Assembly (NCBI RefSeq): GCF_052030545.1
Contig: NZ_JBPDIH010000002.1
Coordinates: 186,001-250,000 of the forward strand
DNA length: 64,000 bases
DNA from: CANMXU01 sp052030545
GTDB lineage: Bacteria > Pseudomonadota > Gammaproteobacteria > Enterobacterales > Alteromonadaceae
Direction of reading: 5' to 3'
The notes under the pieces were generated by a model. It worked only from the letters and a program-made list of their open reading frames with translations. It had not been told where the DNA came from and did not search any database. Both the position numbers and the translations under genes were made by a program. Shown piece by piece: positions 34,538 through 43,513 of the stretch (its first letter is position 1; every line of letters starts with the position of its first letter).

Positions 34538-36039
34538 AAAATACGCCAATAAGGTTCAATGGAAAGTGCACTTATACGTGAATTATCTAATGCTAACAAT
34601 AAGCTTTCAACTTTAGTTTGTTGCCAATTGATCAGTTTTTTAGGCGGCTGCTCTAATCGCGATAATTGCGTTTGAATAATCCACAAGGTTTGTAATTCAC
34701 TTAAACCATGTTTTATGTCTAACCATGGGCTGCGAAAATCAATGCGTGATTGCTTTTCATATAAATGCCCAAACCAACTACCAGTAAGTAAACTGCGAAT
34801 CACTAATGCTTGCTGGGCAAGGTATTGTTCGCTTGTTAGTGATGGCGCGTTTGAAAACTGCTGAGCAATATTATCAAGCCCTTTATCTAAACACTGCTGC
34901 GCAAATGAGACTAACGACTCACTGTCGATTTCTTCCTCTTGTTCAGACAAAGTTAGTAGCAGTTTTAATAAAGAAAGTTGCAGTAGGTTAAATCGCTCGC
35001 TATAAATTAGCTCCGTGACTTGCGCGCTATTTGGAAAACGTTTTTGCTCTAATTTAAGCTGACTGAGTAACTGCTCGCTTAACTCGATGCGTTTGCGGTA
35101 ATTACCTGTTTTATCAATTAACTCTTGAATATAAATCGCATTATCAACCCAGGTAAATAACTTCATAAAATGACTAAGTTCATCGCGTATGCTGGTTGCC
35201 TTTTCAGGAAGATGTTCTTTAAACAACCAAAAGCCATGACGAAGTAACGCTAATACTTCTACCGTTTTAGACAAATAGATAAGCGACGGCGATTCAATAT
35301 ACGCATTTAACATGACTTGTAATTGTTGCAAGCCAAAATTTAACCCGGCAACAAAGCCTTTAGCAATAGTTTGCTCGCGCGTTAATGGCACTAATTCAAA
35401 CGGGGTAATATCAGGCAAATATTGCTGCTTTTTCCACAGCGCATAACCTCGAGCCGCTTTGCTTTTTATGCCTGGGCGAATTGATAAATGTGCAAATAAC
35501 AAAGTAGCAAGTTCAAATAAATCGCTATGTGACCCAGTAACCAGTTCAAGCTCTACTTCGCACAGAGTTTCCGTGTCACCACTGGCTTTTATTTCCCCTT
35601 GGTCGAATGCCATTTCTACAACACTGCCATTAGCAAGCGTGACTAGCCATATTTGGCGAGTAAAGTCGGTACTAAATAATGAAATTAAATTTTGCTGAAT
35701 GGCGTCTACATCCTGGCTAGTTAGCCAGATATGGTTGGGAAATAAAGATAATTCAGGAAATGTTGATTCTACGTTGATATTAAATTCAGGACGTTGGTGC
35801 AAACCACCAATAACTTTGCCTGCGGTTTTTATGGTTTGCTCATGTTTACCGCCAGCGGTTCTAATACGTAAGCCCATATCATGCTGTCTTAGTACTTGGT
35901 CTGGCGTATCAAAATAGCAATTAGATAAGGTTTTTTCGCTATGTTCTACGTGGTAATTTTGCTGTGCCAGTAACGAAGAAATAATTTCAGCACAGTTGTC
36001 GTTTTGCACCAAGTATTTGAGCTCAATTTCGGTATTCAT
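34534..36039 (-). CDS. ygiF: CYTH-CHAD protein, inorganic triphosphatase
   Basis: 501 residues. The CYTH domain opens with the ExExK motif in MNTEIELKYLV and continues with LRIRTAGGKHEQTIK and VEMAFDQGEI. The CHAD helical domain starts near residue 215. The E. coli homologue hydrolyses tripolyphosphate with Mg2+ or Mn2+. It stands upstream of the transpeptidase gene with overlapping ends. As in E. coli it is divergent from ygiM, but glnE has been moved away by the cluster at 26-33 kb. Confidence 0.92.
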   Translation of the reverse strand: MNTEIELKYLVQNDNCAEIISSLLAQQNYHVEHSEKTLSNCYFDTPDQVLRQHDMGLRIRTAGGKHEQTIKTAGKVIGGLHQRPEFNINVESTFPELSLFPNHIWLTSQDVDAIQQNLISLFSTDFTRQIWLVTLANGSVVEMAFDQGEIKASGDTETLCEVELELVTGSHSDLFELATLLFAHLSIRPGIKSKAARGYALWKKQQYLPDITPFELVPLTREQTIAKGFVAGLNFGLQQLQVMLNAYIESPSLIYLSKTVEVLALLRHGFWLFKEHLPEKATSIRDELSHFMKLFTWVDNAIYIQELIDKTGNYRKRIELSEQLLSQLKLEQKRFPNSAQVTELIYSERFNLLQLSLLKLLLTLSEQEEEIDSESLVSFAQQCLDKGLDNIAQQFSNAPSLTSEQYLAQQALVIRSLLTGSWFGHLYEKQSRIDFRSPWLDIKHGLSELQTLWIIQTQLSRLEQPPKKLINWQQTKVESLLLALDNSRISALSIEPYWRIL

Positions 36040-36192
36040 AGTTGTCCATTCAATTTTCTGTTCAAGTATTAGAGGCTAATCTTTGCTTAAAGTTTCACCG
36101 CTTAATACTTTCATGTTAGTACCTTACAAAAGCTCGTTAATCGAAGCAATAATTTTCAATTTCTTTTATATCAATACGCTAGCGATTAACTA

Positions 36193-36454
36193 GGGGCTGT
36201 TGATCTTTCGTGTTTATTTTTGCAGCAGTTTATAGGTATTTAGACAAAACATTGTGATTGCTATGTGGTTATTCCACATGAAAGCGCAATAATGATGGTT
36301 AAATGCCTAGAAACGCTGCCCTTGGGGTTCAACTAAACGCTATTTCTTCATCGTTGTTCACAACTTACATGGAACAACCATGCTGTGTTGTTCACGCCTT
36401 GAACAAAATGCGTTTACTTTGAACAAAATTTAACCTCGAAAGATCAACAGACCC
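36193..36454. mobile_element. MITE-like non-coding element, 262 bp, TA-flanked
   Basis: The ends GGGGCTGTTGATCTTTCG and CGAAAGATCAACAGACCC are inverted repeats with one mismatch. TA is found on both flanks (36191-36192 and 36455-36456), as expected for a TA target duplication of the Tc1/mariner-IS630 kind. There is no coding frame inside. The interior has a repeated TGAACAAAAT and a GTTGTTCAC-rich stretch. The remaining gap between ygiF and ygiM (36040-36192 and 36457-36627) shows nothing else I can name. Confidence 0.75.
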
Positions 36455-36627
36455 TAAGGAAGCGAACAATATTCGTACTTAAATATTTCGCCAATGCTAG
36501 TTTATCTTGAATGAACAGGTTGTTTTTCGTACTAGATCAACTTTAGTAACCATTCTTAACTTGATATAAACAGGGCAAAGCCCTAATATCTTGTTCTTAA
36601 TAAGCTTACAGGTTTTTGGTTGTATCA

Positions 36628-37227
36628 ATGAATTTTGTCAAAAGTATTTTATCCCTAGTATTGTTTTCGTTCTCACTTAGCCTTGCTGCACAGGAAGAAC
36701 CAGCAAATATGGCGACTGGTTTTATTTCAGACGATCTCTTCATTTATATGCATGCTGGTGCAGGTACGAATTACCGCATTTTAGGCACAATTAACGCTGG
36801 TACTGAAATTAAAATTACTGGACAAAGCAGCAATGACTACAGTGAAATTGTTGACACGAAAGGCCGTCTTGCTTGGGTAGAGTCAAAATATGTTTCAACA
36901 AAGCCTGGCTTAAGAAACGTGATTGCTGAGCTTAATACGCAAATGGCAAGCTCATTAGATGATACTAATCGACTTAATAGCAACTTGTCTGCCAACCAAG
37001 AACAAATTGTTGCCCTTAAAAATAGCAATACTGAACTGCAAAATAATTTAGCGGCGCTAAACAATGAACTCATTGAAACTAAAGCTAAATTAAAAGACCA
37101 AGATACGAATATTAAAAAAGAGTATTTTTACAATGGCGCTATCGTTTTAAGTATCGGCTTATTATTAGGTATTATTTTACCTCGCCTTGGTGGTCGTAAA
37201 AAAGCCAATATGGATAGCTGGAAATAA
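36628..37227 (+). CDS. ygiM: YgiM-type SH3-domain membrane protein
   Basis: 199 residues from ATG 36628; the frame reaches back to a TTG at 36616. A signal peptide precedes a bacterial SH3 domain (DLFIYMHAGAGTNYRILGTI, about 33-90). A coiled coil of about 60 residues follows, and a C-terminal membrane helix (GAIVLSIGLLLGIILPRLGG) ends the protein. This layout is the TIGR04211/YgiM family of unknown function. Gene order ygiF-ygiM is as in E. coli. Confidence 0.9.
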   Translation: MNFVKSILSLVLFSFSLSLAAQEEPANMATGFISDDLFIYMHAGAGTNYRILGTINAGTEIKITGQSSNDYSEIVDTKGRLAWVESKYVSTKPGLRNVIAELNTQMASSLDDTNRLNSNLSANQEQIVALKNSNTELQNNLAALNNELIETKAKLKDQDTNIKKEYFYNGAIVLSIGLLLGIILPRLGGRKKANMDSWK

Positions 37228-37536
37228 GCTAACCTTTCGCCTTTCAATAACTTCTATTGCCTTGCTTAACCGAGCAAGGCAACTTCTGCACCTTAGATAT
37301 CTAATCCCACCGCATCATAAATACCACACTTGTTTTTTGATATTACGGCAATGACTTTGTCGCGTTAACATCTCCAACACGATAGTTACAAACAAATAAA
37401 ACACGATACAAAATCTAGCTAGAGAAACTTTAACCAATAGTGAGAAAATTGCAGCAGCTGTTTAATTTAACGGCAGTTTGTTATTGAATTGTCGGCACCT
37501 GCATGCCGACATATTCTCCGCTCTTTAGGTGAGACT
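37228..37536 (+). other. Gap after ygiM with one stem-loop
   Basis: TTGCCTTGCT (37257-37266) pairs with AGCAAGGCAA (37273-37282); no good T-run follows. It may still end ygiM transcripts. The rest shows no gene or repeat; promoters for the polysaccharide genes probably lie here. Confidence 0.5.
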
Positions 37537-38130
37537 ATGGCCGGTACCAAAAAACTTGTTGGCAAACATTTAAAAGTTGCTCATAAAGCTCTAACCAAGG
37601 TTACAGACTTTCTTGAACGCTTAAATATTCATTACATCGTAGATTGCGGTACATTGTTAGGCATGATCCGCGAAGATAGGTTATTACCTTGGGACGACGA
37701 TGTCGATTTGTCTATAAAGCGCAGCGATGCCGAGTTTCTTGTAAAAAACAGATGGCGCCTTTGGTTAATGGGTTACAGAACCTGTGTAAGGCACTATAGA
37801 AATGACGATTATGCTTTTAACAAGGGCGATGTACGCCTCATTAAAATTCAAACGCGAAAATGGCTGTTTTTCAAAAAAGATAACGTACTCGATATTTTTA
37901 TCAAAGACGCGGTTGGTGATGAATATCAAATGGCTCTTGGTAGAAACCCTTCGGTATTACAAGGCATACCTAAAACGTTTCTCGACGAAACGGTTAGCTT
38001 TTTATTTGGCGATAAAACCTATTCAATTCCGAAAGCTTATCAAGAGTATTTAACATTTATTTATGGTGACTGGCGTACGCCGGTAAAAGAATGGAATTTC
38101 TTGGTAGACGCTAAGTGTAATAAATACTAA
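37537..38130 (+). CDS. LicD-family nucleotidyltransferase-fold protein
   Basis: 197 residues from ATG 37537, with AGGTGAG just upstream; a TTG 48 bases earlier is less likely. The LicD signature is clear: VDCGTLLGMIREDRLLPWDD then DVDLSI, with the metal-binding Asp pair. LicD proteins transfer phosphorylcholine or related phospho-groups to glycans. The cytidylyltransferase and CDP-glycerol transferase at 47.5-49 kb make a CDP-linked donor plausible (inference). Confidence 0.85.
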   Translation: MAGTKKLVGKHLKVAHKALTKVTDFLERLNIHYIVDCGTLLGMIREDRLLPWDDDVDLSIKRSDAEFLVKNRWRLWLMGYRTCVRHYRNDDYAFNKGDVRLIKIQTRKWLFFKKDNVLDIFIKDAVGDEYQMALGRNPSVLQGIPKTFLDETVSFLFGDKTYSIPKAYQEYLTFIYGDWRTPVKEWNFLVDAKCNKY

Positions 38131-38187
38131 CGCTACAGTCAGGGCAATAACATAGTTAGCTTATTGCCCAATATGAATATTTATACT

Positions 38188-39075
38188 TTAACTTGTTGTC
38201 GGTATCACTAACCACTCTTTTGGCAAAATCCCAAGTGAATCAGTGTAATGAATCCACTTGCCTGGACAGACTACAATTTTATTAGGGTTTGCATTTAACC
38301 AAGCGCCCCACCAACTAAAGCTACTGTTTGCAATTATATTATGGTTACATAAACTCATTAACTGCATATCTCGATACGAGTTTTCTCCGCCGTTCCAATC
38401 TACAAACTTAGCATTGGCTACTTTTAAGTTTTCTCTACACCAAGGAATGTCGTCAGAAAACACAACAAACATCGGATTTTCAACCAAAGATTCTATTTTT
38501 TTTACGGCCTGTTCATAATAGTCAGTAGTGCAAATACCGCCTAACGATTTATGCTTTAAATAATCACCACGGCGTATATGAATAGCCACCGTTGTATGGT
38601 TAGCTATGTCATCCGCTAACTCGATATTTTGTTGTTCAGTAAAACTAGGAAAAACAAGATTCTCTCGCAATGTCGATTCGATATTATCGAGGTATCTGTA
38701 GCTTTGCCATGAGCCTCGGTAATAGACATTGGTATTTGCCGTACCTAAAAATTGTTCTTGATAAGAAAAGTGCAGCTTTTTCTTTTCTTTGATATAGGTT
38801 CTATTGACAAAAGGTAGGTACTTATTAAGCTCTTTTTTAAACTTAGTCACAATATTTTTAGTACCTTGGATCTGCAACTTTTCTTCTTTTGAGCAATAGT
38901 TCTCATTTAAATTGAAAATACGCTCTAACTCAAAACCATTATGTAATTGATAACTGGCCATATCATGAATATCGAGCTTGACGGTTTCTTGATTAAACTT
39001 CGCTTTAATTGCCTGATAAAATGCGTATTGAAAAATTTGATTTCCAAAACCACCACATACACGTACTATTTTCAT
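38188..39075 (-). CDS. GT11-family alpha-1,2-fucosyl/colitosyltransferase
   Basis: 295 residues from ATG 39075; a GTG at 39087 is in frame. GT11 landmarks are present: VCGGFGNQIFQYAFYQA at the N-terminus, VAIHIRRGDYL (the HxRRxD donor-binding motif, about 170) and FSDDIPWC with NSSFSWWGAWL near the end. These enzymes transfer L-fucose from GDP-fucose in alpha-1,2 linkage. Because the next genes make GDP-4-keto-6-deoxy sugars including a ColD enzyme, colitose (3-deoxy-fucose) is an equally good donor sugar. It is on the opposite strand to gmd. Confidence 0.88.
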   Translation of the reverse strand: MKIVRVCGGFGNQIFQYAFYQAIKAKFNQETVKLDIHDMASYQLHNGFELERIFNLNENYCSKEEKLQIQGTKNIVTKFKKELNKYLPFVNRTYIKEKKKLHFSYQEQFLGTANTNVYYRGSWQSYRYLDNIESTLRENLVFPSFTEQQNIELADDIANHTTVAIHIRRGDYLKHKSLGGICTTDYYEQAVKKIESLVENPMFVVFSDDIPWCRENLKVANAKFVDWNGGENSYRDMQLMSLCNHNIIANSSFSWWGAWLNANPNKIVVCPGKWIHYTDSLGILPKEWLVIPTTS

Positions 39076-39333
39076 TAAATGTTTCACTTTAGCTTGAGAG
39101 TCTATACATCCTTTAGCTACGTTTTTTAGTACTAACTAGAGAACTAACTTTTGAATTAACATAGTTAAGGAACGAATTACGCCATGATACCATCATCAGA
39201 TCCACTTTAGTAAATGAAAAGCCAACCTAGAAACAAATTAGCAATGATTTAACCTGTACTTATTGTATAATGCCGCGTAATTTTTCCGTTATTTCTAGTG
39301 CTAAATAAATCATCTAGTTTCAGGATACTTATC

Positions 39334-40458
39334 ATGTCAAAAAATAAAGTTGCTCTCATTACCGGGATCACTGGTCAAGACGGCTCATATCTAGCCGAAT
39401 TTTTACTTGAAAAAGGCTATGAAGTTCATGGTATTAAACGCAGAGCTTCATCATTAAACACCGAGCGCGTTGACCATATTTTTCAAGACAACCATGAAGA
39501 AAACCAAAACTTTTTCTTACATTACGGTGACTTAACCGACTCATCAAATTTAACCCGTATCATTAAAGATATTCAACCAGATGAAGTGTATAACCTTGCA
39601 GCACAGTCGCATGTTGCGGTTTCGTTTGAATGTCCTGAATACACAGCAGATGTAGATGCGTTAGGTACGCTACGCTTATTAGAGGCTATTCGCTTTTTAG
39701 GCTTAGAGAAAAAAACCAAATTTTACCAAGCTTCAACGTCTGAACTTTACGGTGAAGTACAAGAAATACCACAAACTGAAACGACACCGTTTCACCCGCG
39801 TTCGCCTTATGCCGTTGCTAAAATGTACGCATATTGGATTGTGGTGAATTATCGTGAATCGTACGGCATGTATGCTTGTAATGGCATTTTGTTTAACCAT
39901 GAATCTCCGCGTCGTGGTGAAACCTTTGTGACGCGTAAAATTACTCGTGGTTTAGCCAATATTGCTCAAGGCCTAGAAAAATGTTTATACCTAGGCAACA
40001 TGGACGCATTACGTGATTGGGGACATGCCAAAGACTACGTACGTATGCAATGGATGATGCTGCAACAAGAACAAGCGGATGATTTTGTCATTGCCACCGG
40101 TAAACAAATTAGTGTGCGCGATTTTGTTAAATTATCAGCACAAGAAGCGGGCGTTACTCTTGAGTTTAGCGGTGAAGGCGTTAACGAAATAGCCACAGTT
40201 TCCGCTATTAGCGGTAACAACGCACCAGCTTTAAAAGTTGGCGATGTTATTGTAAAAGTTGACCCGCGTTATTTCCGCCCTGCTGAAGTTGAAACCTTAT
40301 TAGGCAACCCAGCAAAAGCCAAAGAAAAACTTGGTTGGTCACCAGAGATTACCGTTGAACAAATGTGCGCAGAAATGGTGGCTAACGATTTAGATACTGC
40401 CAAACAACACGCCATATTAAAACAGCATGGCTACTCACCAGCCATTTCTGTTGAATAA
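39334..40458 (+). CDS. gmd: GDP-mannose 4,6-dehydratase
   Basis: 374 residues from ATG 39334 (AGGATAC upstream). ALITGITGQDGSYLAEFLLE is the NAD(P)-binding start, TSELYGEV holds the catalytic Thr/Glu and YAVAKMYAYWI the Tyr/Lys pair. It converts GDP-D-mannose to GDP-4-keto-6-deoxy-D-mannose, the branch point to fucose, colitose and perosamine. It is the first gene of gmd-fcl/colC-colD. Confidence 0.96.
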   Translation: MSKNKVALITGITGQDGSYLAEFLLEKGYEVHGIKRRASSLNTERVDHIFQDNHEENQNFFLHYGDLTDSSNLTRIIKDIQPDEVYNLAAQSHVAVSFECPEYTADVDALGTLRLLEAIRFLGLEKKTKFYQASTSELYGEVQEIPQTETTPFHPRSPYAVAKMYAYWIVVNYRESYGMYACNGILFNHESPRRGETFVTRKITRGLANIAQGLEKCLYLGNMDALRDWGHAKDYVRMQWMMLQQEQADDFVIATGKQISVRDFVKLSAQEAGVTLEFSGEGVNEIATVSAISGNNAPALKVGDVIVKVDPRYFRPAEVETLLGNPAKAKEKLGWSPEITVEQMCAEMVANDLDTAKQHAILKQHGYSPAISVE

Positions 40459-40470
40459 GTTACCTAAAGC

Positions 40471-41397
40471 ATGAAAATACTACTAACAGGTGCCAACGGT
40501 ATGGTTGGCAAAAATATTCTTGATGCAGCTAAAAAACACTCTCACCAGTTTATAGCGCCAAGCAGCCAAGAGTTAAATTTGCTAGATTTTAACAGCGTGC
40601 AAAATTACCTCGAACAACACCAGCCGGAGATGATTATTCATGCTGCTGGTATTGTTGGCGGTATTCAAGCGAATATGGCACAACCGGTGAAATTTTTGGT
40701 TGAGAATATGCAGATGGGATTAAACATTCTCAATGCAGCTCGCGCCAACAAGGTTCAACAGTTTTTAAATTTAAGTAGTTCTTGTATGTATCCACGCGAT
40801 GCCGCTAATCCATTGCAAGAAGAACTCATTTTAAAAGGTGAATTAGAACCGACAAATGAAGGCTATGCACTTGCTAAAATAACTAGCACGCGCTTATGTG
40901 AATACATTCACCAAGAAGACTCAAGCTTTCTGTATAAAACGATCATTCCTTGTAACCTGTACGGTAAATACGATAAGTTTGATCCAAAAAATTCACACAT
41001 GATCCCTGCCGTTATTCGTAAAATTTCAGAAGCGAAAAAGCAAGAGCTCAGTGAAATTGATATTTGGGGTGACGGCCTAGCAAGGCGTGAATTTATGTAT
41101 GCTGAAGACCTTGCTGACTTTATATTTTATGCCATTGACAACTTTAGCGCGATGCCACAAAACCTGAATGTTGGTTTAGGCACTGACTATACCATTAACG
41201 AATATTATCAAGCTGTTGCTAACGTTATAGGTTTTAACGGTAAGTTTGTACATGACTTATCAAAACCTGTTGGCATGAAGCAAAAATTAATAGACGACAG
41301 CAAATTAAAGGCCTTTGGCTGGCAATTTAAAACCTCTCTTGAACAAGGGATTTCAAATACTTATCAATTTTACTTAAGTGAGTACGATCATGACTAA
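40471..41397 (+). CDS. GDP-fucose synthase-type epimerase/reductase, possibly ColC
   Basis: 308 residues, SDR fold. ILLTGANGMVGKNI binds NADPH, SSSCMYPRDA and YALAKITSTRLCEY hold the catalytic Ser/Cys and Tyr/Lys, and NSHMIPAVI is typical of the group. Fcl makes GDP-L-fucose; ColC does the same 5-epimerisation and 4-reduction on the 3-deoxy intermediate. The 8-base overlap with colD favours ColC, but Fcl is not excluded. The start lies 12 bases after gmd. Confidence 0.85.
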   Translation: MKILLTGANGMVGKNILDAAKKHSHQFIAPSSQELNLLDFNSVQNYLEQHQPEMIIHAAGIVGGIQANMAQPVKFLVENMQMGLNILNAARANKVQQFLNLSSSCMYPRDAANPLQEELILKGELEPTNEGYALAKITSTRLCEYIHQEDSSFLYKTIIPCNLYGKYDKFDPKNSHMIPAVIRKISEAKKQELSEIDIWGDGLARREFMYAEDLADFIFYAIDNFSAMPQNLNVGLGTDYTINEYYQAVANVIGFNGKFVHDLSKPVGMKQKLIDDSKLKAFGWQFKTSLEQGISNTYQFYLSEYDHD

Positions 41398-42562
41398 TTA
41401 TTCCTTAGCAAGCAGCACCTGGAATGAAAAGGAATTAAACGCCATTCAAACCGTAATCGACAGCGACATGTATACAATGGGTAAACATGTCGCCCAGTAT
41501 GAACAAGATTTTGCGAAATTTTTTGGTTCAAAATACGCGTTAATGGTCAGCTCGGGTTCAACAGCAAATTTATTAATGATCGCCGCTTTATTTTTTACTA
41601 AAAATGAAAAGTTAAAGTTAAAACGTGGTGACGAAATTATCGTGCCTGTTGTTTCTTGGTCAACCACCTACTTTCCGTTGCAGCAATATGGCTTAAAAGT
41701 GAAATTTGTGGATATCGATCGCAATACACTTAATATGGATCTTGATAAACTCGACGCGGCAATTACCGATAAAACCAAAGCGATTTTATCGGTCAACTTA
41801 CTGGGTAACCCTAACGACTATCAACGAATGCAAGAAATTATCGGCGAGCGCGACATTTTCATTCTTGAAGATAATTGTGAATCTATGGGGGCTACAATAA
41901 ACGGCAAGCAGGCAGGCTCTTTTGGCGTGATGGGCACTTTTAGCTCATTTTTTTCCCACCACATTGCAACCATGGAAGGTGGCTGCGTAATTACTGATGA
42001 TGAAGAACTCTATCACATTTTACTGTGTATTCGTGCTCACGGTTGGACGCGTAACTTACCGAAATTTAATCATGTTAGTGGTGAGAAAAGTGATGACCCT
42101 TTTGAAGAATCATTTAAATTTATGTTACCAGGTTACAATGCTCGTCCACTCGAAATGAGCGGCGCATTAGGTATTGAGCAACTTAAAAAGTTACCTGAGT
42201 TCATTAAAATCCGACAAAAAAATGCCCAGTTATTTCAGCAACTGTTTGCACAGCACCCTTTTATTGAAATACAAAAAGAAACAGGCAACAGCAGCTGGTT
42301 TGGTTTTTCTTTAGTATTAAAAGAAAATGCGCCTTATAGCCGAGCTGAATTAGTGAAAATACTTAGTGACAAAGGCATTGAATGTCGCCCAATAGTTACT
42401 GGAAATTTCCTTAAAAACACCGAAGTATTAGCGCATTTTGACTATGAAGTTGCTGGCACAGTTGACGCTGCGGAATACATAGACAAACATGGTCTTTTTG
42501 TTGGAAATCACCAAAACGATATCGAAAAAGAAATTAAGCTACTGGCAGAAGTCTTATGTTAA
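41390..42562 (+). CDS. colD: GDP-4-keto-6-deoxy-D-mannose 3-dehydratase
   Basis: 390 residues from ATG 41390, overlapping the previous gene. It has the DegT/DnrJ aminotransferase fold (MVSSGSTANLLMIAALFFTK, LEDNCESMGA), but the PLP-binding Lys is replaced by His in SSFFSHHIATMEGG. That His is the hallmark of ColD, which removes the 3-hydroxyl rather than adding an amino group. The C-terminal half (GWTRNLP, LPGYNARPLEMSGALG, ECRPIVTGNFLKN) fits the same family. It commits the pathway to GDP-L-colitose. A terminator follows. Confidence 0.92.
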   Translation: MTNYSLASSTWNEKELNAIQTVIDSDMYTMGKHVAQYEQDFAKFFGSKYALMVSSGSTANLLMIAALFFTKNEKLKLKRGDEIIVPVVSWSTTYFPLQQYGLKVKFVDIDRNTLNMDLDKLDAAITDKTKAILSVNLLGNPNDYQRMQEIIGERDIFILEDNCESMGATINGKQAGSFGVMGTFSSFFSHHIATMEGGCVITDDEELYHILLCIRAHGWTRNLPKFNHVSGEKSDDPFEESFKFMLPGYNARPLEMSGALGIEQLKKLPEFIKIRQKNAQLFQQLFAQHPFIEIQKETGNSSWFGFSLVLKENAPYSRAELVKILSDKGIECRPIVTGNFLKNTEVLAHFDYEVAGTVDAAEYIDKHGLFVGNHQNDIEKEIKLLAEVLC

Positions 42563-42605
42563 ATAGTGCTTGAAAGCACAATACATCTACAAAGAGATAG
42601 CAACG

Positions 42606-42646
42606 AAAGCACTCAACATAACTAGTCATTATGTTGAGGGCTTTTT
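42606..42646 (+). terminator. Terminator after colD
   Basis: CTCAACATAA (42612-42621) pairs with TTATGTTGAG (42629-42638). AAAGC and GCTTT extend the stem, and TTTTT follows. Confidence 0.85.
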
Positions 42647-42789
42647 AGTGTCGTAAACAAGGTTAGTCCTTTGTTAAGCAAACGTTTACATCACAACAAT
42701 AAAGCCCACAAAGTTACAAACATAAACAGAGAGGTCAATCATACAAATTTAAAATAACGTATAGCCCGCACTAAAAATACATTCCCCGT

Positions 42790-43497
42790 ATGCAATACGA
42801 CTCTATTATTCCAATTGGCGCCAATTGCCGCGTTGCGCAAGCATTAAGAGATTTAAACCTACGCCAACAAGCACTTCCTGTTGATTGGGTGCTATCTAGT
42901 GCTCAAGCACTGCTTCAACTTATCAAAAATGACTTCAATCATTTTTTCGAGCAAAAGTATTGCCAAGGCATGTCGTTTTTTTCTACAAAAGGTAAAAAGT
43001 GCACTTGTGTGTTAAATCATTTTTATCAAATTAGTTTCATTCATGACAAAGCATGGCACCACGAACGGTTTTTAACGTACAATAAGCGCATTCAAGCATT
43101 TAAAGATACGATAAACCAAGATAAAGTTTTACTGATACGTTGGGATATGAAAGCCCCTTTTCATAACGACCATAATCATATAGAGCATGAACAGCGCGAC
43201 AAAGAGTATTTTCAACAAAGTGATAGCCTAGAAAACTTATATCAACTTAAAGATATTTGTAATCAAAAATATAAAGGTGATGTTGATTTATTAATACTCC
43301 ATGCTGACAAAATTGCCGAAGAAGATAAACGCCCTGATGTGTTTTATCATTTTATTGATGTAACAAAAGTAAAACAACAAACAAGAGCTTGGGACCGTAT
43401 TGCGATCAGAAAAGCATTAAAAAGTTTGAAGTTAACCTTAAAAAATAACAATAACAAAATAAGTTACTTTCAAAAATTAAAAATATGGATGTATTAA
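42790..43497 (+). CDS. DUF1796 papain-like putative cysteine peptidase
   Basis: 235 residues, no signal peptide. The DUF1796 opening is clear: SIIPIGANCRVAQALRDL with the candidate catalytic Cys, then LPVDWVLSS. Candidate His residues follow in CVLNHFYQISFIHD and LLILHADKI. The family is often found in glycan clusters; the real reaction is unknown. It is followed by a GT4 gene 16 bases later and is probably co-transcribed with it. Confidence 0.8.
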   Translation: MQYDSIIPIGANCRVAQALRDLNLRQQALPVDWVLSSAQALLQLIKNDFNHFFEQKYCQGMSFFSTKGKKCTCVLNHFYQISFIHDKAWHHERFLTYNKRIQAFKDTINQDKVLLIRWDMKAPFHNDHNHIEHEQRDKEYFQQSDSLENLYQLKDICNQKYKGDVDLLILHADKIAEEDKRPDVFYHFIDVTKVKQQTRAWDRIAIRKALKSLKLTLKNNNNKISYFQKLKIWMY

Positions 43498-43513
43498 AAA
43501 AGAGTAAAAGAAC

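Noticed and set aside
41390..42562. Aminotransferase with a missing catalytic lysine, first read as a damaged gene
   Set aside because: The His at that place and the rest of the sequence are the defining features of ColD dehydratase.
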